Assembly: GCA_963995525.1 (NCBI GenBank) | Contig: OZ023213.1 | Location: forward strand, 52,175,889 to 52,239,888 | Source of the DNA: Escarpia spicata | Lineage: Eukaryota > Annelida > Polychaeta > Sabellida > Siboglinidae | Direction of reading: 5' to 3' | Length of the DNA stretch: 64,000 bases | Made by a program: the position numbers and the translations under genes | Shown here: positions 1 to 10,964 of the stretch, piece after piece | How the letters are laid out: each line of letters begins with the position of its first letter | Position numbering within the stretch: position 1 is the first letter of the stretch | Notes under the pieces: generated by a model | Told to the model about the DNA's origin: nothing | Databases searched by the model: none | The model's input: only the letters and a program-made list of their open reading frames with translations

Positions 1-875
1 TTGCAAGTACGATCTGGAATTGATGTTTATAAGTTATTCAACAATTGTAAGTTACCTGTTCTAACTTTGTGCACAATAGCCCAATTTTGTGGCAACTCAG
101 TATTCCCCATGCATATTATAGCTATTTCTGGTTTTCCATGGCAATTATACATTACTCAATTACAAGTCAAATGTTTAACTTTTTAAAGCTATTAAAATAA
201 TGATATTAATGTAAAGCCATGCAGTTACAGGTTCACATACCAATTGATGCTTAAATAAATAAAATGCTTAAAATATGCAGTATTAGCACAGTAACTGGCG
301 AGACATAAAGGACGAACAGTTAACATCTTTAAATAAAATGTCATATCTCCTTAAAAATGAAGTTTAGTGAAAATTCAAATTGCACATTGTTTGGAATTCA
401 AAACCCTATCATTAGAATTTAGATACTGAGAGAGAATTAATCTGGGAATTATGAAATATTTACGTAGGTCCCTACATATTATAAGCATACATGCCATAAT
501 AAGGCACACTAAAATTAGTAGTAAGGAATGGATTGCTAACAGTAACACTGTAACTAAGTAACAGTAGGCCTAGCACTTCAAACCAAAATAATGTCAATAG
601 TGTAATGATATTAGACCTACATATAATAGCCTATGTCTATGAGTCGTGTCTATGGTAATATAGGATGCCATGCCATATACCATGCAGACTGAGACTATCG
701 GTAGTTTGACAGTGACACTGTGTCTGTGACTGTCTCAGACTCAATGTCTGACAGAGACACTGACAGAGACGGTACCACAGAGACACTGACTGACAGCGAT
801 CGAGTGCGCTATTCCCGGCAAGTTCGGTATAATCCTTCTTCTAGACTACAGCAAAACGAATCACACAATACAAAC
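1..875 (-). other. Presumed intron 1 of XBP1; no coding exon seen
   Basis: This AT-rich stretch lies downstream of the XBP1 exon on the minus strand. I looked for a basic-region/leucine-zipper exon and found none. At about 700-800 there is an imperfect repeat of GACAGAGACACTG-type words with partial inverted symmetry. Nothing else is supported. Confidence 0.5.
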
Positions 876-1093
876 CTCCGAAGAATTCGGTCCTCTGTAG
901 TAAGGTGTGTTAACCTTCTTCGCTTCCTTGGCCCGGATTGAAGGAACGATTCGTTACCCAGATTCATTCCAGTCGCCGGGGAAGCCGACACGATCGGCCG
1001 CAACACGTTTAACTTCAACATATTGCCATATGAATTTTGCAGTCTGCCTGACGACGTTGTGATTATTATTGTTTTTGGCGACAAACTCGCCAT
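876..1093 (-). CDS. XBP1: XBP1 orthologue, first coding exon (rest of the gene lies off the left edge)
   Basis: XBP1 is a bZIP transcription factor of the unfolded protein response, whose mRNA is processed by IRE1 in known animals. On the minus strand an ATG at 1093 opens 72 codons beginning MASLSPKTIII and ending PRKRRRLTHLTTEDRILRR. This closely matches the conserved stretch just before the XBP1 basic region (vertebrate form RKRQRLTHLSPEEKALRR). The exon stops at 876 with donor GTTTGT after the first two bases of the last Arg codon (phase 2), which is where the vertebrate XBP1 first intron lies. The reading frame continues past the donor for a few codons and then loses all similarity, which supports the splice. 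No bZIP exon is visible in 1-875, so intron 1 runs out of the window. An upstream in-frame TTG is not used as the start because ATG 1093 is the first AUG. Identification is from the motif only. Confidence 0.85.
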
Positions 1094-1235
1094 TGCTGAT
1101 TCCAATGTATCAACTGATTTGAAGACTGCGATTTACAACTCTCCAATGCGAATATTTTAACAAAATATTGCCGTCTCCCAAACATCGTCTGTTTTCCTAG
1201 GACGTCGCTCCAATCTGACGCAGCTTGTTTGCCAT

Positions 1236-1254
1236 CGTGTCGATCTATGATTGG
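1236..1254 (-). promoter_or_regulatory. Near-consensus ER stress response element (ERSE) upstream of XBP1
   Basis: Read on the minus strand the site is CCAAT, nine bases, then ACACG. The ERSE consensus is CCAAT-N9-CCACG, so nine of the ten fixed bases match and the spacing is exact. It lies about 140-160 bp upstream of the XBP1 ATG. ERSEs bind NF-Y plus ATF6/XBP1 and are known in vertebrate XBP1 promoters. The function here is inferred. Confidence 0.45.
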
Positions 1255-1266
1255 CCCAAATCGCGG

Positions 1267-1274
1267 TGACGTCA
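1267..1274. promoter_or_regulatory. CRE-like palindrome TGACGTCA in the XBP1 promoter
   Basis: A perfect TGACGTCA palindrome sits just upstream of the ERSE-like site, in a CpG-rich stretch (about 780-1340). GACGTC occurs again at 1201-1206. TGACGT is the core bound by CREB/ATF and by XBP1/ATF6-type bZIPs. Binding is inferred. Confidence 0.35.
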
Positions 1275-1343
1275 ATTCGTGGCTGATGCAATGCTGCGGC
1301 TATTTTTACATTGCCACGCTGGCACGCGCTTGAATTCCCCATG

Positions 1344-1856
1344 TGTTAGGGGACTATCTCAAAATTGGACTGCTTTTTTTGCTTCTCGTATATTCATTGC
1401 ATGCAAACAATGTACTTATGAGTGGTTTTGCTTCATACTTTAAATGGCTATTCTGGACGTTCATGTGTAAAGTCGACAGTATACAATATGGATTAATATA
1501 CCAGGGTGGCTCCTATATGAGAGCGACTTTTTTTAGTTTTAATAGTTCTCCCATATCCAAGTTGTACATACAATATGACACCCATTTGAAATTTCACATT
1601 ATTAGCGTTATACCTTAATGTGCATTATTACTATCATTATTATTATACCACATTGTACAACTGGATGAATAAACAACTACAGTGTGTGTGTGTCTGTCTG
1701 TTAATAATTAAGTCATTTAGATTTTTTTAATTCACCCCTGCTACTGCATATAAGCGTCGCCCTCTGCCGGATAGTTCTGTATAGAGATTGGTAACAAGAT
1801 TACAAGTGTCGCCCTCTATCGAGATTTAGAAATGAGCAGAACGTATTTGGCGTATT
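1344..1856. other. Intergenic, nothing supported
   Basis: No coding, RNA or transposon signature was recognised here. There are only short AT-rich open frames and a short TG run near 1680-1695. Confidence 0.4.
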
Positions 1857-2071
1857 TAATAATAAATATCTTTATTCAGGATGGCTCAGCTAAATACAGT
1901 GAAAATTAAAGTATACACTGGACTTATTTACAGTGGGGTCTTCATACACTCAGTCACTCATCATACATAGACATACAATATAAAATGAAATTAAGTGAAA
2001 TAAAACAATAAGATACATGATGTAACAGACATATACAATATAAAATTTAATTAAGTAATTAGATACATGAT

Positions 2072-2125
2072 GTAACAGAGAGGTAGCCTGTAACAGAGAG
2101 GTAGCCTGTAACAGAGAGGTAGCCT
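2072..2125. repeat. Three exact copies of an 18-bp unit at the LINE 3' end
   Basis: The unit GTAACAGAGAGGTAGCCT occurs three times head to tail at 2072, 2090 and 2108. Just upstream, a segment of about 65 bp ending in AGATACATGATGTAACAGA is also duplicated (about 1965-2080). Short 3'-terminal repeats are common in CR1/RTE-like LINEs. Confidence 0.85.
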
Positions 2126-2644
2126 GCAGCATAGAATGACTCTCCCCTCTTTGTTTTGGAGTTTCTGGAATCTTTGCAAGTTACTTCGAGGTCCCATGAC
2201 CATATGATGTCCTTGTAATCTATGATGGGGGTGATCATAGTTTTGAAGAGAGTGTTTGCCGTGGTTGCGGAGATGAAAGGTCGAATTCGTGACTGCACAC
2301 CTATACGTTGTGAAATGTTCTTACTGATGCAGACTACATGATGTTTCCAGTTTAGAACAGGATCAAACCAAAGGCGCAGATACTTAAAGCAACTGACCTA
2401 GCTGTTCCAGAGTTCCCCCTCCAATTTTGATATGAAGTTCCCCCTTCACTCTCGACAATTTTTTTGAGTGCCAAAGTGCATGGTTTTGGTTTTCTTTGCT
2501 TCGAGAGTCAATCCGTCGGCATTGAGCGACTGGCTAACAGCATCTAAGTCTGCAGTCAATTGTGTCTGGATATTTTGCATACACTTCCCAGAGACAAAGA
2601 ATGCTGTATCATCAGCGTAGAGAACCACCTTACTGTGCTTTACC

Positions 2645-3038
2645 TAGCCTCGATTATTCAGGCGCCGTGAGGTGGCAACATTGTCCCATCACAACAGCCT
2701 GGATTATTAAGCTACAGGCAAAGTTAGCTTTCCCCCAGATTCGGATAGAGACGATGATTGGCTCTCAGGCCAACTATGAAATAACAAATTCAATAAGGAT
2801 ACACTTTTATCAGATAATACTATACTATAACAACTATTCAACATTAAACTTATATTGAAACATGTCACACACAAAATAAACCGACATTAAACTTTTTTCG
2901 TAGTTTAGTGCCTTTTAATCACATGCATATTTACTAGGTGGCAGCTCTCATGATATAACATTCAGAAGGGTCATTCAGAGCCAGACTATCGTTCTGGCGA
3001 AATCACGCAGCCAGGCGAGAGTCGGTTAAGCTAGACTA
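2645..3038 (+). mobile_element. 394-bp nonautonomous DNA transposon (MITE) with 9-bp target duplication
   Basis: TGCTTTACC is present at both 2636-2644 and 3039-3047, and the host LINE reading resumes across it. The element between starts TAGCCTCGATTATTC and ends GTTAAGCTAGACTA. The ends are weakly inverted (TAGCCT/TAGTCT). The 8-9 bp duplication suggests a Mutator- or hAT-like mobiliser, but the family is not certain. A second copy in inverse orientation lies at 5393-5802. Confidence 0.75.
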
Positions 3039-3547
3039 TGCTTTACCACACTTGGCAAATCATATTGGTGTACGAGGTGAACAGCAGCTGTCCCAATACT
3101 GAACCCTGAGGCACCCCAATATTGATTGGTAACGCACTGGATATTGCTTCATTAATTCTTACTTGCTGTGTTCTGTTATCAAAATAATCCGTAAACCAGC
3201 AAATCTTATTATTATATATGTACAGTACTGGACTAGCCTCGATTATTACTGGACCTGTACAAGCACGTTGTAGTGGCCCAATGCTGGGTCATTATAAAGC
3301 CAAAATTGCATTCCATAAGTGGCGCGGCATGCTGTATGCATGCTGTAGTATTCGACCAGTATTGGGCGTGTAAGATCAATCTAATTGTAGTATGTGCATT
3401 GCACGGGCTCAATATACCGGCTGTACCGTTAACGGTACCAACGACATTAATTTCCAGTAGATTGCCAACATTGGGCAAATTAATTCTGCTATGCTTGCTG
3501 GGCTTCAACATTAAAAAGGCAGAGTTTTCAAGATAATAAATACGTAA

Positions 3548-3690
3548 ATACACGCATGCATGCATGAATGCACGTAAACACGTACGCATGCACGGACGCA
3601 TGCACATATTGCACATATACATATGCACACACGCATGCGCAAGGACACGCGCGCGCGCAACCACACACGCACGCATACAGACACATCATT
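3548..3690. repeat. Degenerate ACGCATGC / CACGCG alternating tract
   Basis: Alternating purine-pyrimidine words (ATGCATGC, ACGCAC, GCGCGCGC) fill this tract. It is low-complexity, potentially Z-DNA-forming sequence, not a gene. The flanking 3234-3547 holds TTGGGC/CCAATGCTGGG words typical of old dispersed repeats and no supported gene. Confidence 0.7.
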
Positions 3691-4093
3691 TTGAAAATAA
3701 TAACAAAGTCTCATGCAGTGCCTGAGCAGGCGCGTGCGTAGGCCTTCTTTTGTACGACTAGATTCGTAGCCCTATGAAAGTACCCCCCCTTTAATTAAAG
3801 GCCATATCCTGGGAGAAAAAAATTGCTAATAAGTATAAAAATATGCATGTACATATGTGTTCTGCAATATAATGAGAACCCAGAAACCACACGTTTGCTG
3901 AAACATTGATAAAATTGACATTAAACGGGACCTGTCTTGGTGCAGGCTTCGAAAAGTCTGTTTTCCGGAAATGCCGCGAGGAGCAGAATCGTGACGTCAG
4001 TTGTGGAAAACATTCCCGGGATCGCAAGCGTTCTCGGCGGCTGGATTTCCTTGGTGGATATTTGAACTAGTAAACATTCGTTCACATACAGAA

Positions 4094-4354
4094 ATGGTAA
4101 ACAAATGTGTTGTTGGAAACTGCTACAATTCGAATCTGACTGACTATTCAGTGCACGAATTTCCTAAAGTTTCAGTTACTTGGCAGAAATGGGAACGTTT
4201 TGTTCGAAACGGCAGGGCCGACTGGACCCATGCTACGGCTACTAGCATTATTTGTGGTTCGCATTTCGTTGCGCCTGACGATTTCGAAGGCTTCGTACAA
4301 TGGAATATAGGTTTCAGGCGTAAGTCAGATGTAAAGAAATCTGCCGTTCCTTAG
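4094..4354 (+). CDS. THAP zinc-finger domain protein, transposon-derived, domain only (86 aa)
   Basis: THAP domains are C2CH zinc-dependent DNA-binding modules found in P-element and Kolobok transposases and in domesticated proteins. The ORF starts MVNKCVVGNC, giving the first Cys pair (residues 5 and 10). HEFPK supplies the conserved Phe-Pro, and IICGSHF carries the C-x2-H half of the zinc site, preceded by the conserved Trp. It ends KKSAVP then a stop, where THAP domains normally end in an AVPTxF-like box, so the ORF ends at the domain edge. It sits inside the TIR-bounded element at 3799-5335. An intron or frameshift could join it to a lost transposase core; none is evident. Confidence 0.75.
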   Translation: MVNKCVVGNCYNSNLTDYSVHEFPKVSVTWQKWERFVRNGRADWTHATATSIICGSHFVAPDDFEGFVQWNIGFRRKSDVKKSAVP

Positions 4355-4431
4355 AAGAACACAACAGAGGTAAAGGCGAATCGGTTACGGCGAATCTGCG
4401 CAAGTGGGCCCGGTCAGTTGTCGGGGCTTCT

Positions 4432-4596
4432 TCACTGGTTCATGTCTACATACGGTGCCACAACGTGCTGACTAACATCAACATTGTCGATCTCGGCAAT
4501 GTCATCCTCACTGTCACCGAAATATATATGATCAAACATTTCGTGATCCGCGTCAAAATTTACATCGCTCTCTGAACTACTCGAGTAAGCCGCCAT
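4432..4596 (-). CDS. Short acidic ORF (54 aa) inside the Kolobok-like element
   Basis: It begins MAAYSSSSESD and is rich in Asp and Glu (for example FGDSEDDIAEIDNVD), with a stop after VDMNQ. I do not recognise a domain. It lies opposite to and downstream of the THAP ORF within the same TIR-bounded element, so it may be a remnant of a second, oppositely transcribed transposon protein. An in-frame extension upstream to about 4794 lacks similarity to anything I know. Confidence that it is expressed is low. Confidence 0.3.
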   Translation of the reverse strand: MAAYSSSSESDVNFDADHEMFDHIYFGDSEDDIAEIDNVDVSQHVVAPYVDMNQ

Positions 4597-5392
4597 TTGT
4601 ATCGAATTGTTTACATGACACCGCGCGACTTCGTAGGTCCGCAGGCGTGAAGGGCTCAGCACACTGTCAGTTTTCCCATTGGCGACCATGTTAATGTTGT
4701 GTGTGATTATAAGAAAACGTGACCTATAAAGTTTCTTAAACTTCCCACCTGCTGTTATTATCATCTCATTGACATGCGGGTCGATTTTAGTCAAAATCTA
4801 ATATCTCTAGCTCTTGCAAAATGCCTGTATGTATGACACCCGTCAATATTTACAAATGCATGCAGGCAGTAATCCGGCTAAAGTGTCAACTAGCCAAATT
4901 GCTGCCAGATACCCTTCCGCTTAGTAAAATCAGCTAAAAAGACACCATTTTACTGTCAACAGCTGCTACAATCACATCTAGAAATCTGACTACTCAAATG
5001 CACTTATGTCAGAGCAAGTGAACATTGTAAAAAATCATTTCTCAAAAATATAATGCATTTTGTTTCGTCTGTAATCAAGCAGGAAGTCCAACAGTGTGCT
5101 GACCCCTGAAGCTGCTGCACTAACTGACGGCGGAACCACGACTGACGTCACGTTTCAGCAACAAATGCAAACCCGGCATCGCTCGGGAGTTTCCGTAAAA
5201 TGGCAAATTTAAAGGCTCTTTTTATGTTGTATGCTCATATACGATATTTCAACATTTTTGCAATATCATCATTTGAAAGGCCATCAACCATTTGTTATTA
5301 AGGGACAGAGCACATTTTATCCCAGGATATGGCCTTTAAGGTACGTCTGATTCTGAACGATATGGATAGTTATCTTTAATTCACGTTCGACC

Positions 5393-5802
5393 TAGTCTCG
5401 TTTAACCGACTCTCGCCTGGCTGCGTGACTTCGCCAGGAAGATAGTCTGGCCCAGAGTCACGTTTTGACTGCCCACTTATTGACAGCCACGAGAGCTGCC
5501 ACCTAGTCAATATGCATGTGATTCAAAGGCACTAAACTACAAAAAAGTTTAAAGTCGGTTTATTTTGCGTGTGACATGTTTCAGTATAAGTTTAATGTTG
5601 AATAGTTGTTATAGTATTATCTGATAAAAGTGTATCCCTATTGAATTTGTTATTTCATAGTTGGCCTGAGAGCCAATCATCGTCTCTACCCGAATCTGGG
5701 GTAAAGCCCCCTACCGGTAATTTTAATTGTCTCGAGCTTTATAATCCAGGCCGTAGTGAGGGGCCAATGCAGCCACCTCACGGCCCCTGGATAATCGAGG
5801 CC
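5393..5802 (-). mobile_element. Second copy of the 394-bp MITE family, inverse orientation
   Basis: The copy reads TAGTCTCGTTTAACCGAC at its left end and GGATAATCGAGGCCA at its right end. It is the reverse complement of 2645-3038 over most of its length, including the blocks around GGCAGCTCTC, the ACATGTTTCA-type motif and the ATGATTGGCTCTCAGGCCAACTATG-type region. No clear target duplication flanks it. It differs from copy 1 by indels and many substitutions, so the two inserted independently. Confidence 0.7.
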
Positions 5803-6689
5803 ACTGTCTTTCTTTGGATGGGAATTGAAGCAAATAGAAGTAGGCGCAGGCTTAGTTGCATCGACATCAGCGCATTGAACGCAAACGGAAATGACGTCAC
5901 CGCGTAACGTTGGTGGTTTCTTTATTTCGATTTTCGACGTGACAACCAGTTAGATGCACGACGTCGAAGTGGGTGGACATGCTGCTTGCGATCGGCCGAC
6001 GTGACGTCTTCAAGGTCTCTACCACACCTCGGTCAACAGGAAAGATTGTCTGAGTATTTCGTCAACGGAATATGGGACGATCCATCAGACACATTCTGCT
6101 CGAGGAAGCTGCGGCTTTTTCGGACGTAACATTATTTATAATTCCTTGAATTAAGTATAATATGTAAGCATGATGGGTAGGCCTACCAGCTATGTAACAA
6201 AGGGCGCCAGCTAGATCATAGGCGGATCCAGGGTGGGCTGGGTCACACGTGCCCTCCTAGACCTTTGGAATTGGGCGTGCCCGCAGACCTTTTTTGAATG
6301 GGCCCTCGTGACCGTGCCCCTAAACCCTTGTAATTGTGCCCCCGTTCAGGTTACAATAAACTGAAGTTATGCCGACGCGGCGGGGGAAAATGTTAACTAC
6401 CCTCTCTGAATCCGCCCCACAGGATTAACATCACTTATCCGACTCTCGTTCGCCTTCGTGAACTCGCCAAGAAGAGACCGAGGGGCGCAAAAAGTGCCGC
6501 CATCTGACGGCGCCAACGTGACCCACGCTACACCAAGATAGGCAAACAGTAGGCTACACAACAACATGTTTATTCTTATAGCAACTAGCTTACACCCACC
6601 CGTGGAGCAACAGAATAAGGGCAGCAATTGTCACCATTACAGTTTTTTGAACATAAACTTGTTCCTAAGATCGTTAATTACTGATGTTA
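5803..6689. repeat. Gene-free stretch with a TAGGCGGATCCAGGG-type repeat fragment
   Basis: From about 6217 to 6350 the sequence starts ATAGGCGGATCCAGGGTGGGC and continues with repeated GTGCCC/GGGCCC words, typical of an old GC-rich interspersed repeat. At 6420-6500, CCGACTCTCGTTCGCC is faintly like the end of the nearby MITE family. No coding sequence is supported. Confidence 0.4.
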
Positions 6690-7075
6690 CCAGCATTTTA
6701 ACAAGATTGCCGCCCAGAGCTACAAGCGCCAGACGGCATGCGGACAAGGAAGACTTCCCCAGATAGCTGTCAATTTTATTTTTGAACATATTCACACTGC
6801 TAGCATTAACACAATCATAAGATAATTTGTTCCACTCATTTATTGTCCTCTGAGAGAATTACTTAGTACTTTCTTATATCCAACCTGTTCTTTGACTAAT
6901 GCTGCATTGTGCCCTTGTGCTTTCTTTCAGTTTGAAGAAAATATTCTATCAATATCCTCATAACCATTCTTGATTCAATATCTTAAAACTTCTATTTGGT
7001 CTACTCTTAGTCTCCTAGTCTCTAGTGTTGTCAACCCACATTCTAGTGGGCGTCTTTCATGACCAAGATTGCCAA
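6690..7075 (-). mobile_element. 3' end of a CR1/L2-type LINE
   Basis: This stretch aligns by eye to the 3' ends of the LINE copies at 10965-12235, 39690-41095 and 56558-57215. Shared landmarks are TTTAACAAGATTGCC, GGACAAGGAAG, GATTTTATTTTTGAACATATTC-like and CTCCTAGTCTCTAGTGTTGT-like words. It encodes the decayed RT C-terminus on the minus strand. Confidence 0.7.
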
Positions 7076-7084
7076 GCGTTTGTC

Positions 7085-8060
7085 TCTCATAATTAACCAA
7101 TCGCTCACCACAGGAATTTTCCCACATAAACTAAAAATAGCAAAAGTTAATCCTCTGTAGAAGAAAAACAATAAAACGATGCTAGATAATTACATACCAA
7201 TCTCTTTGCTGCCGTCTATCTCCAAAGTCTTCGAAAGAATTGTGTACAACCAATTATGTGAGTATTTAATTACAAATGGAATATTATTTAAAAGTCAGTA
7301 CGGTTTTAGAAAAGCACATTTTACGGAGATGGCTACACTAGAAATGACAGACACTCTTTTACAAAGCTTAGACAACGGAAATATTCCTATATCAATTTTT
7401 TTAGACCTATAAAAACATTCGATACACTAGACCACTCTATTTTATTTTTTTAAACTTGAACATTACGGCATAGACAAGACACCGTTACACTGGCTAATCA
7501 GTTACGAATAGGCTCCAATTTGTACAATTCGGTGATGTAATATACGATAAATTACCCATTTCTACAGGTGTCCCTCAGGGTTCCATATTGGGACCATTGT
7601 TATTTATCTTATATCTTATATAAAAATAATATTCATCACGCCAGTGATAATTCAATGCGATATTATACGCCGATGACACTACCCTAATTGGCCCACTCTG
7701 TTCTTTCCAATCTACTTCAGATGTGTTTGATAACATTACTTTAAGCATCAACATAAATAAGGAATTGGAAAAAAATAAGTGAATGATTATCAGTAAACAA
7801 GTCTCTTGATGGTAGCAAAACGAAATATATATGTTGTTTCATTTCCCACAGCGCAGTACCGCGGGTATCGAATTAACATTAAAAGTAGATGACCAACACA
7901 TTGATCGTGTTCAAGAGTTTAATTTCTTAGGCACAACTACCCATGAAACATTAGATTCGACAGCTCACATTGATAAAGTTGCCATCAAAATATCACGAAC
8001 TCTTAGTATATTAAATAGGTTAATGCATTTCTGCGCCACACTTCAATAATAGTATTTTAT
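7085..8060 (+). mobile_element. Degenerate LINE (CR1/Jockey-type) reverse transcriptase
   Basis: The plus-strand frame at 7179-7412 reads DNYIPISLLPSISKVFERIV and then SQYGFRKAH, the classic LINE RT fingers region. [17 protein letters not shown] sequence follows near 7567-7620 in another frame. A YADDTTLIG catalytic motif follows at about 7660-7700, and a thumb-like VQEFNFLGTTTHE block lies at 7905-7950. Several frameshifts and stops make it non-functional. It is not the same family as the element just upstream. Confidence 0.8.
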
Positions 8061-10964
8061 TGTGGGGCTTTCATTCAAACAGAATTTCGAAATTGCGTGA
8101 ATATTTTGTATTATATAATAAACAGCCTATACGGTTGTATTTGCATAAATTGATTCGAAACCACTAATATTTCTTAATGTTATCCTGTTTTACTGATAGG
8201 CCGATTTCCGTGTGCATTCCCGAACCAGAGCAGCCCTGGTTATGAAGATCTACCCTGCATGTCTCCGTTTATACTAACCTTTTAGTATCTGTGTCGTCTC
8301 TCGTCTTTCTTAATGTATGAAGCAATTGCGACTAAAAGCAAACTGTATTTTAGTCTAAACCGAACACGGTATTGTGTTCTCCAATGAAATGGTTTCCTAT
8401 GAAACATCCATTGATAAATCACATGTAGACTCAGAATTATTGTGCTGGATTATGGCGACCTTGTGTATATTCTACCAAATCACTTCATATTTTTACGGTG
8501 TGCACCATACGAGTGAACGCCATAAAATGAATATACTGATACAAATGACATAAAAGTACTGAATAATCATTTACTATGTTTAATTGACTAACTGCAGTAA
8601 ATATTCTTTTCCCGTGGGTGGCTCTCATGCTAGCGGCTTTTGAGCCTTAGTGAGAGTCTCCCGACATAGACTAACTATTGTAAAATTTGTGTTGCATTGT
8701 GTGCTTTTGTTTGTTTATTGTCGACTAATATTCCACAGTGACGCCATCTGGGGAATGACTGGTAATGTTCTCAATTTGTCAATTGAAAATCATTATAAAT
8801 AACTGTAAATAGCTGTAAATTACTACCTTTGTGTTTTTCAGATACACCGCCAACGATCAATGTTCAAAGGGAGCCAAAAAATAAAATAGAAAACGATGCA
8901 AATGGATATCGGCGCTTGGGAATAGGCCTAGACAGATTAACAATGACCCTTCGATTCGTTCCCCGGTCACAAAGACTATGCTTGTTTGATCAATCTTAAT
9001 CAGACGTAGTCTCGGCGGAAGGCGTTGTTATTTGCAGACAACATAGTTGGTCACCCAGTGGGGTAACTTGTAACACTGTCAACCATAACGCCATAACCAT
9101 CAACGTGGCCAAACGGCGTTCATTCAAAACTATACTCAGTAGCAGGCTCTTACCAATATTTAGCAAAATTGTACACTAATGCCATTCAATACAAAACCCA
9201 GATTGAAAGTATCCAGAGAAGCAATTGGCTTATGTAGTGTCCAAAGATATTTAACTTCATCTAGAAATGTAATCTGCTGAGAGGTGCTTGTTAATGTTGT
9301 GTTGAAACATGCAGTGTTCAAATCGTCAAACATAAGAATTTGAATCAACTCCAAGCACGTGTTACTGTAGATTATTTCACCGGGTATATTATGTAATTTC
9401 TTAATATGCAACTCAGTAAACCGCTTGCGCTGCCTGATCCGTCGTTAATGTTGACATTCCGACCTACTGGCGACATTCTGAATGTCACTAATGAGCATGA
9501 TTAGGTAGCGGTTGTCTTAATTGCTGAATATATATCCGCTTAAATATGTCGCCAATGCAAGATACTCCTATGTGTTCTATGCGCACTTGTATGTGTAATT
9601 AGCTGGGATTAAATATGAATAAAATATTAAGACTATCGCTGTTTGCAACGAAATAATACCGCCACAGTGGACCTGCTTCAGCGATGTTTTAAATTTATGT
9701 GTATAACCTTTTGGTAGTAGACATTTCAACCAGCATTTTGGCCACGAGAGCATAGTGACATTTGGAACGACTGATCCGAATCTAGCGACTGGTAGTTAGA
9801 ATGTCAAAATCTCAAAGAGGAGATTTCGGGGTCTAATACTCCTATTGCTGTCCGGAAACTTGGGCAAGTTCGTTCACTTCACGCTGAACCAATTCATGTA
9901 GCTGTAGCGTGGCTGAATGCTATCCAGAGACGTTGATACGGTGTTCAATTGAACATGTCTGCCAGGAGTAAGGTGTAAAACGCTATAGTCCTGTGGGTTA
10001 TTGCAATGTATAAGAACATTTATTTTGATCAGACTTGAAAATCGTGAATACAACCCCTGCCTCCGGTCATTACAATTGTGGTCGCATAGCTTTTTTGTTG
10101 TCACTCACATGAGTGTTCACTACTAATATATTCATGTTCAGTCGCAATTATCACAATAGTCGCAAGAATCCCTTCCGTTTGTAACACTTAAATGAAGTTT
10201 GAATCCTAGCCAGTTATCAATATAATGACTCGCTGTTCGAAATATCCTTGTTAGAAACACGTGTCCATCTGTTCGAATATGAATGTGTTTATGCTTCTGC
10301 AAGTGGAGAAAAGAGCGGCGCCGTTGTTGTTGTTCTATTGTGGAATTGACATGAAGACGTGCATGGCTGGAGAGAGCACCTTGTTAAAATGTGTTATTTC
10401 AATACAGGATATGATTAGATCACATCCCGTCCGCCCGTGCACGCACGCACGCTCGCATGCACGCCTGCATTCGTGCGTGTGTGTTAACAAATGTAGAATG
10501 GGCATCGAGTCATTCATTGTAAGCGAAGTCGAACGCCCCACATGTGACATCTCTATTTACCCCAACTAGAGGCGTAGTTCCATCTGTACTTGAAACACAC
10601 ACAGGAGCCACATTGGTTAGCACCGATAAGAAGTATATTGTCAGCACTATAAAAAAACGCTCCCAAAGTACTGACAAGAATTCCTGTCGGAGCTTCTCCA
10701 AGACTTCTCCGGACCTATGTTTCACGTAGGTGGAACTACGATACTTTCGTCGATCCTCGCCGCTGGAAGAAACGTGATTGGTTGTGGTACACGACATTGA
10801 AGCAACAAGATATGTGTGGACACGCCAGACACAAAAAACCTGTTAAACAATAACGCTCATAAGATCACGTGATCATTACAACAAAATGATCGTGGTATGC
10901 CGATTAAGGGGCAGACAGAACACCGAAGTTGAAATCAACTTCACCTAACACAAGAAACATTTCA
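8061..10964. other. 2.9 kb with no supported gene
   Basis: Only short open frames without recognisable motifs are present. Short TG- and CACG-like words occur near 10430-10490. Parts of 8600-8800 (for example CGCCATCTGGGGAATGACTGG) look like LINE 3' untranslated sequence, but I could not define an element. Confidence 0.4.

Larger units (their letters stand above)
1857..3232 (-). mobile_element. Degenerate LINE (CR1/Jockey-type) reverse transcriptase fragment, split by a MITE
   Basis: On the minus strand the frame near 3055-3150 reads GVPQGSVLGQLLF, the conserved RT block preceding the catalytic site. After the inserted MITE the frame at 2446-2628 reads LYADDTAFFVSG, containing the YADD catalytic motif, followed by a KTKTMHFGT block. 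The stretch 2150-2298 carries the thumb-like SATTANTLFKTMITPIIDY motif. The blocks lie in different frames, so this is a dead copy. Its 3' end at about 1857 is AT-rich. An 18-bp unit is repeated three times near that end. It is cut off at 3233, where unrelated sequence begins. Confidence 0.8.
3799..5335 (+). mobile_element. Kolobok-like DNA transposon (TTAA target, 16-bp TIRs, THAP domain)
   Basis: The left end AGGCCATATCCTGGGA (3799-3814) and the right end TCCCAGGATATGGCCT (5320-5335) are perfect inverted repeats. Both are flanked by TTAA (3795-3798 and 5336-5339). TTAA duplications combined with a THAP-domain protein define the Kolobok superfamily. The 1.54-kb element contains a THAP ORF on the plus strand and a short acidic ORF on the minus strand. 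No DDE catalytic core is visible, so it is internally deleted or nonautonomous. PiggyBac also uses TTAA but lacks THAP. Confidence 0.8.

Noticed and set aside
2645..5802. The inverted copies at 2645-3038 and 5393-5802 as long TIRs of one large THAP transposon
   Set aside because: Copy 1 has its own 9-bp target duplication inside a LINE, and the THAP ORF lies in a separate element with its own TIRs and TTAA sites.
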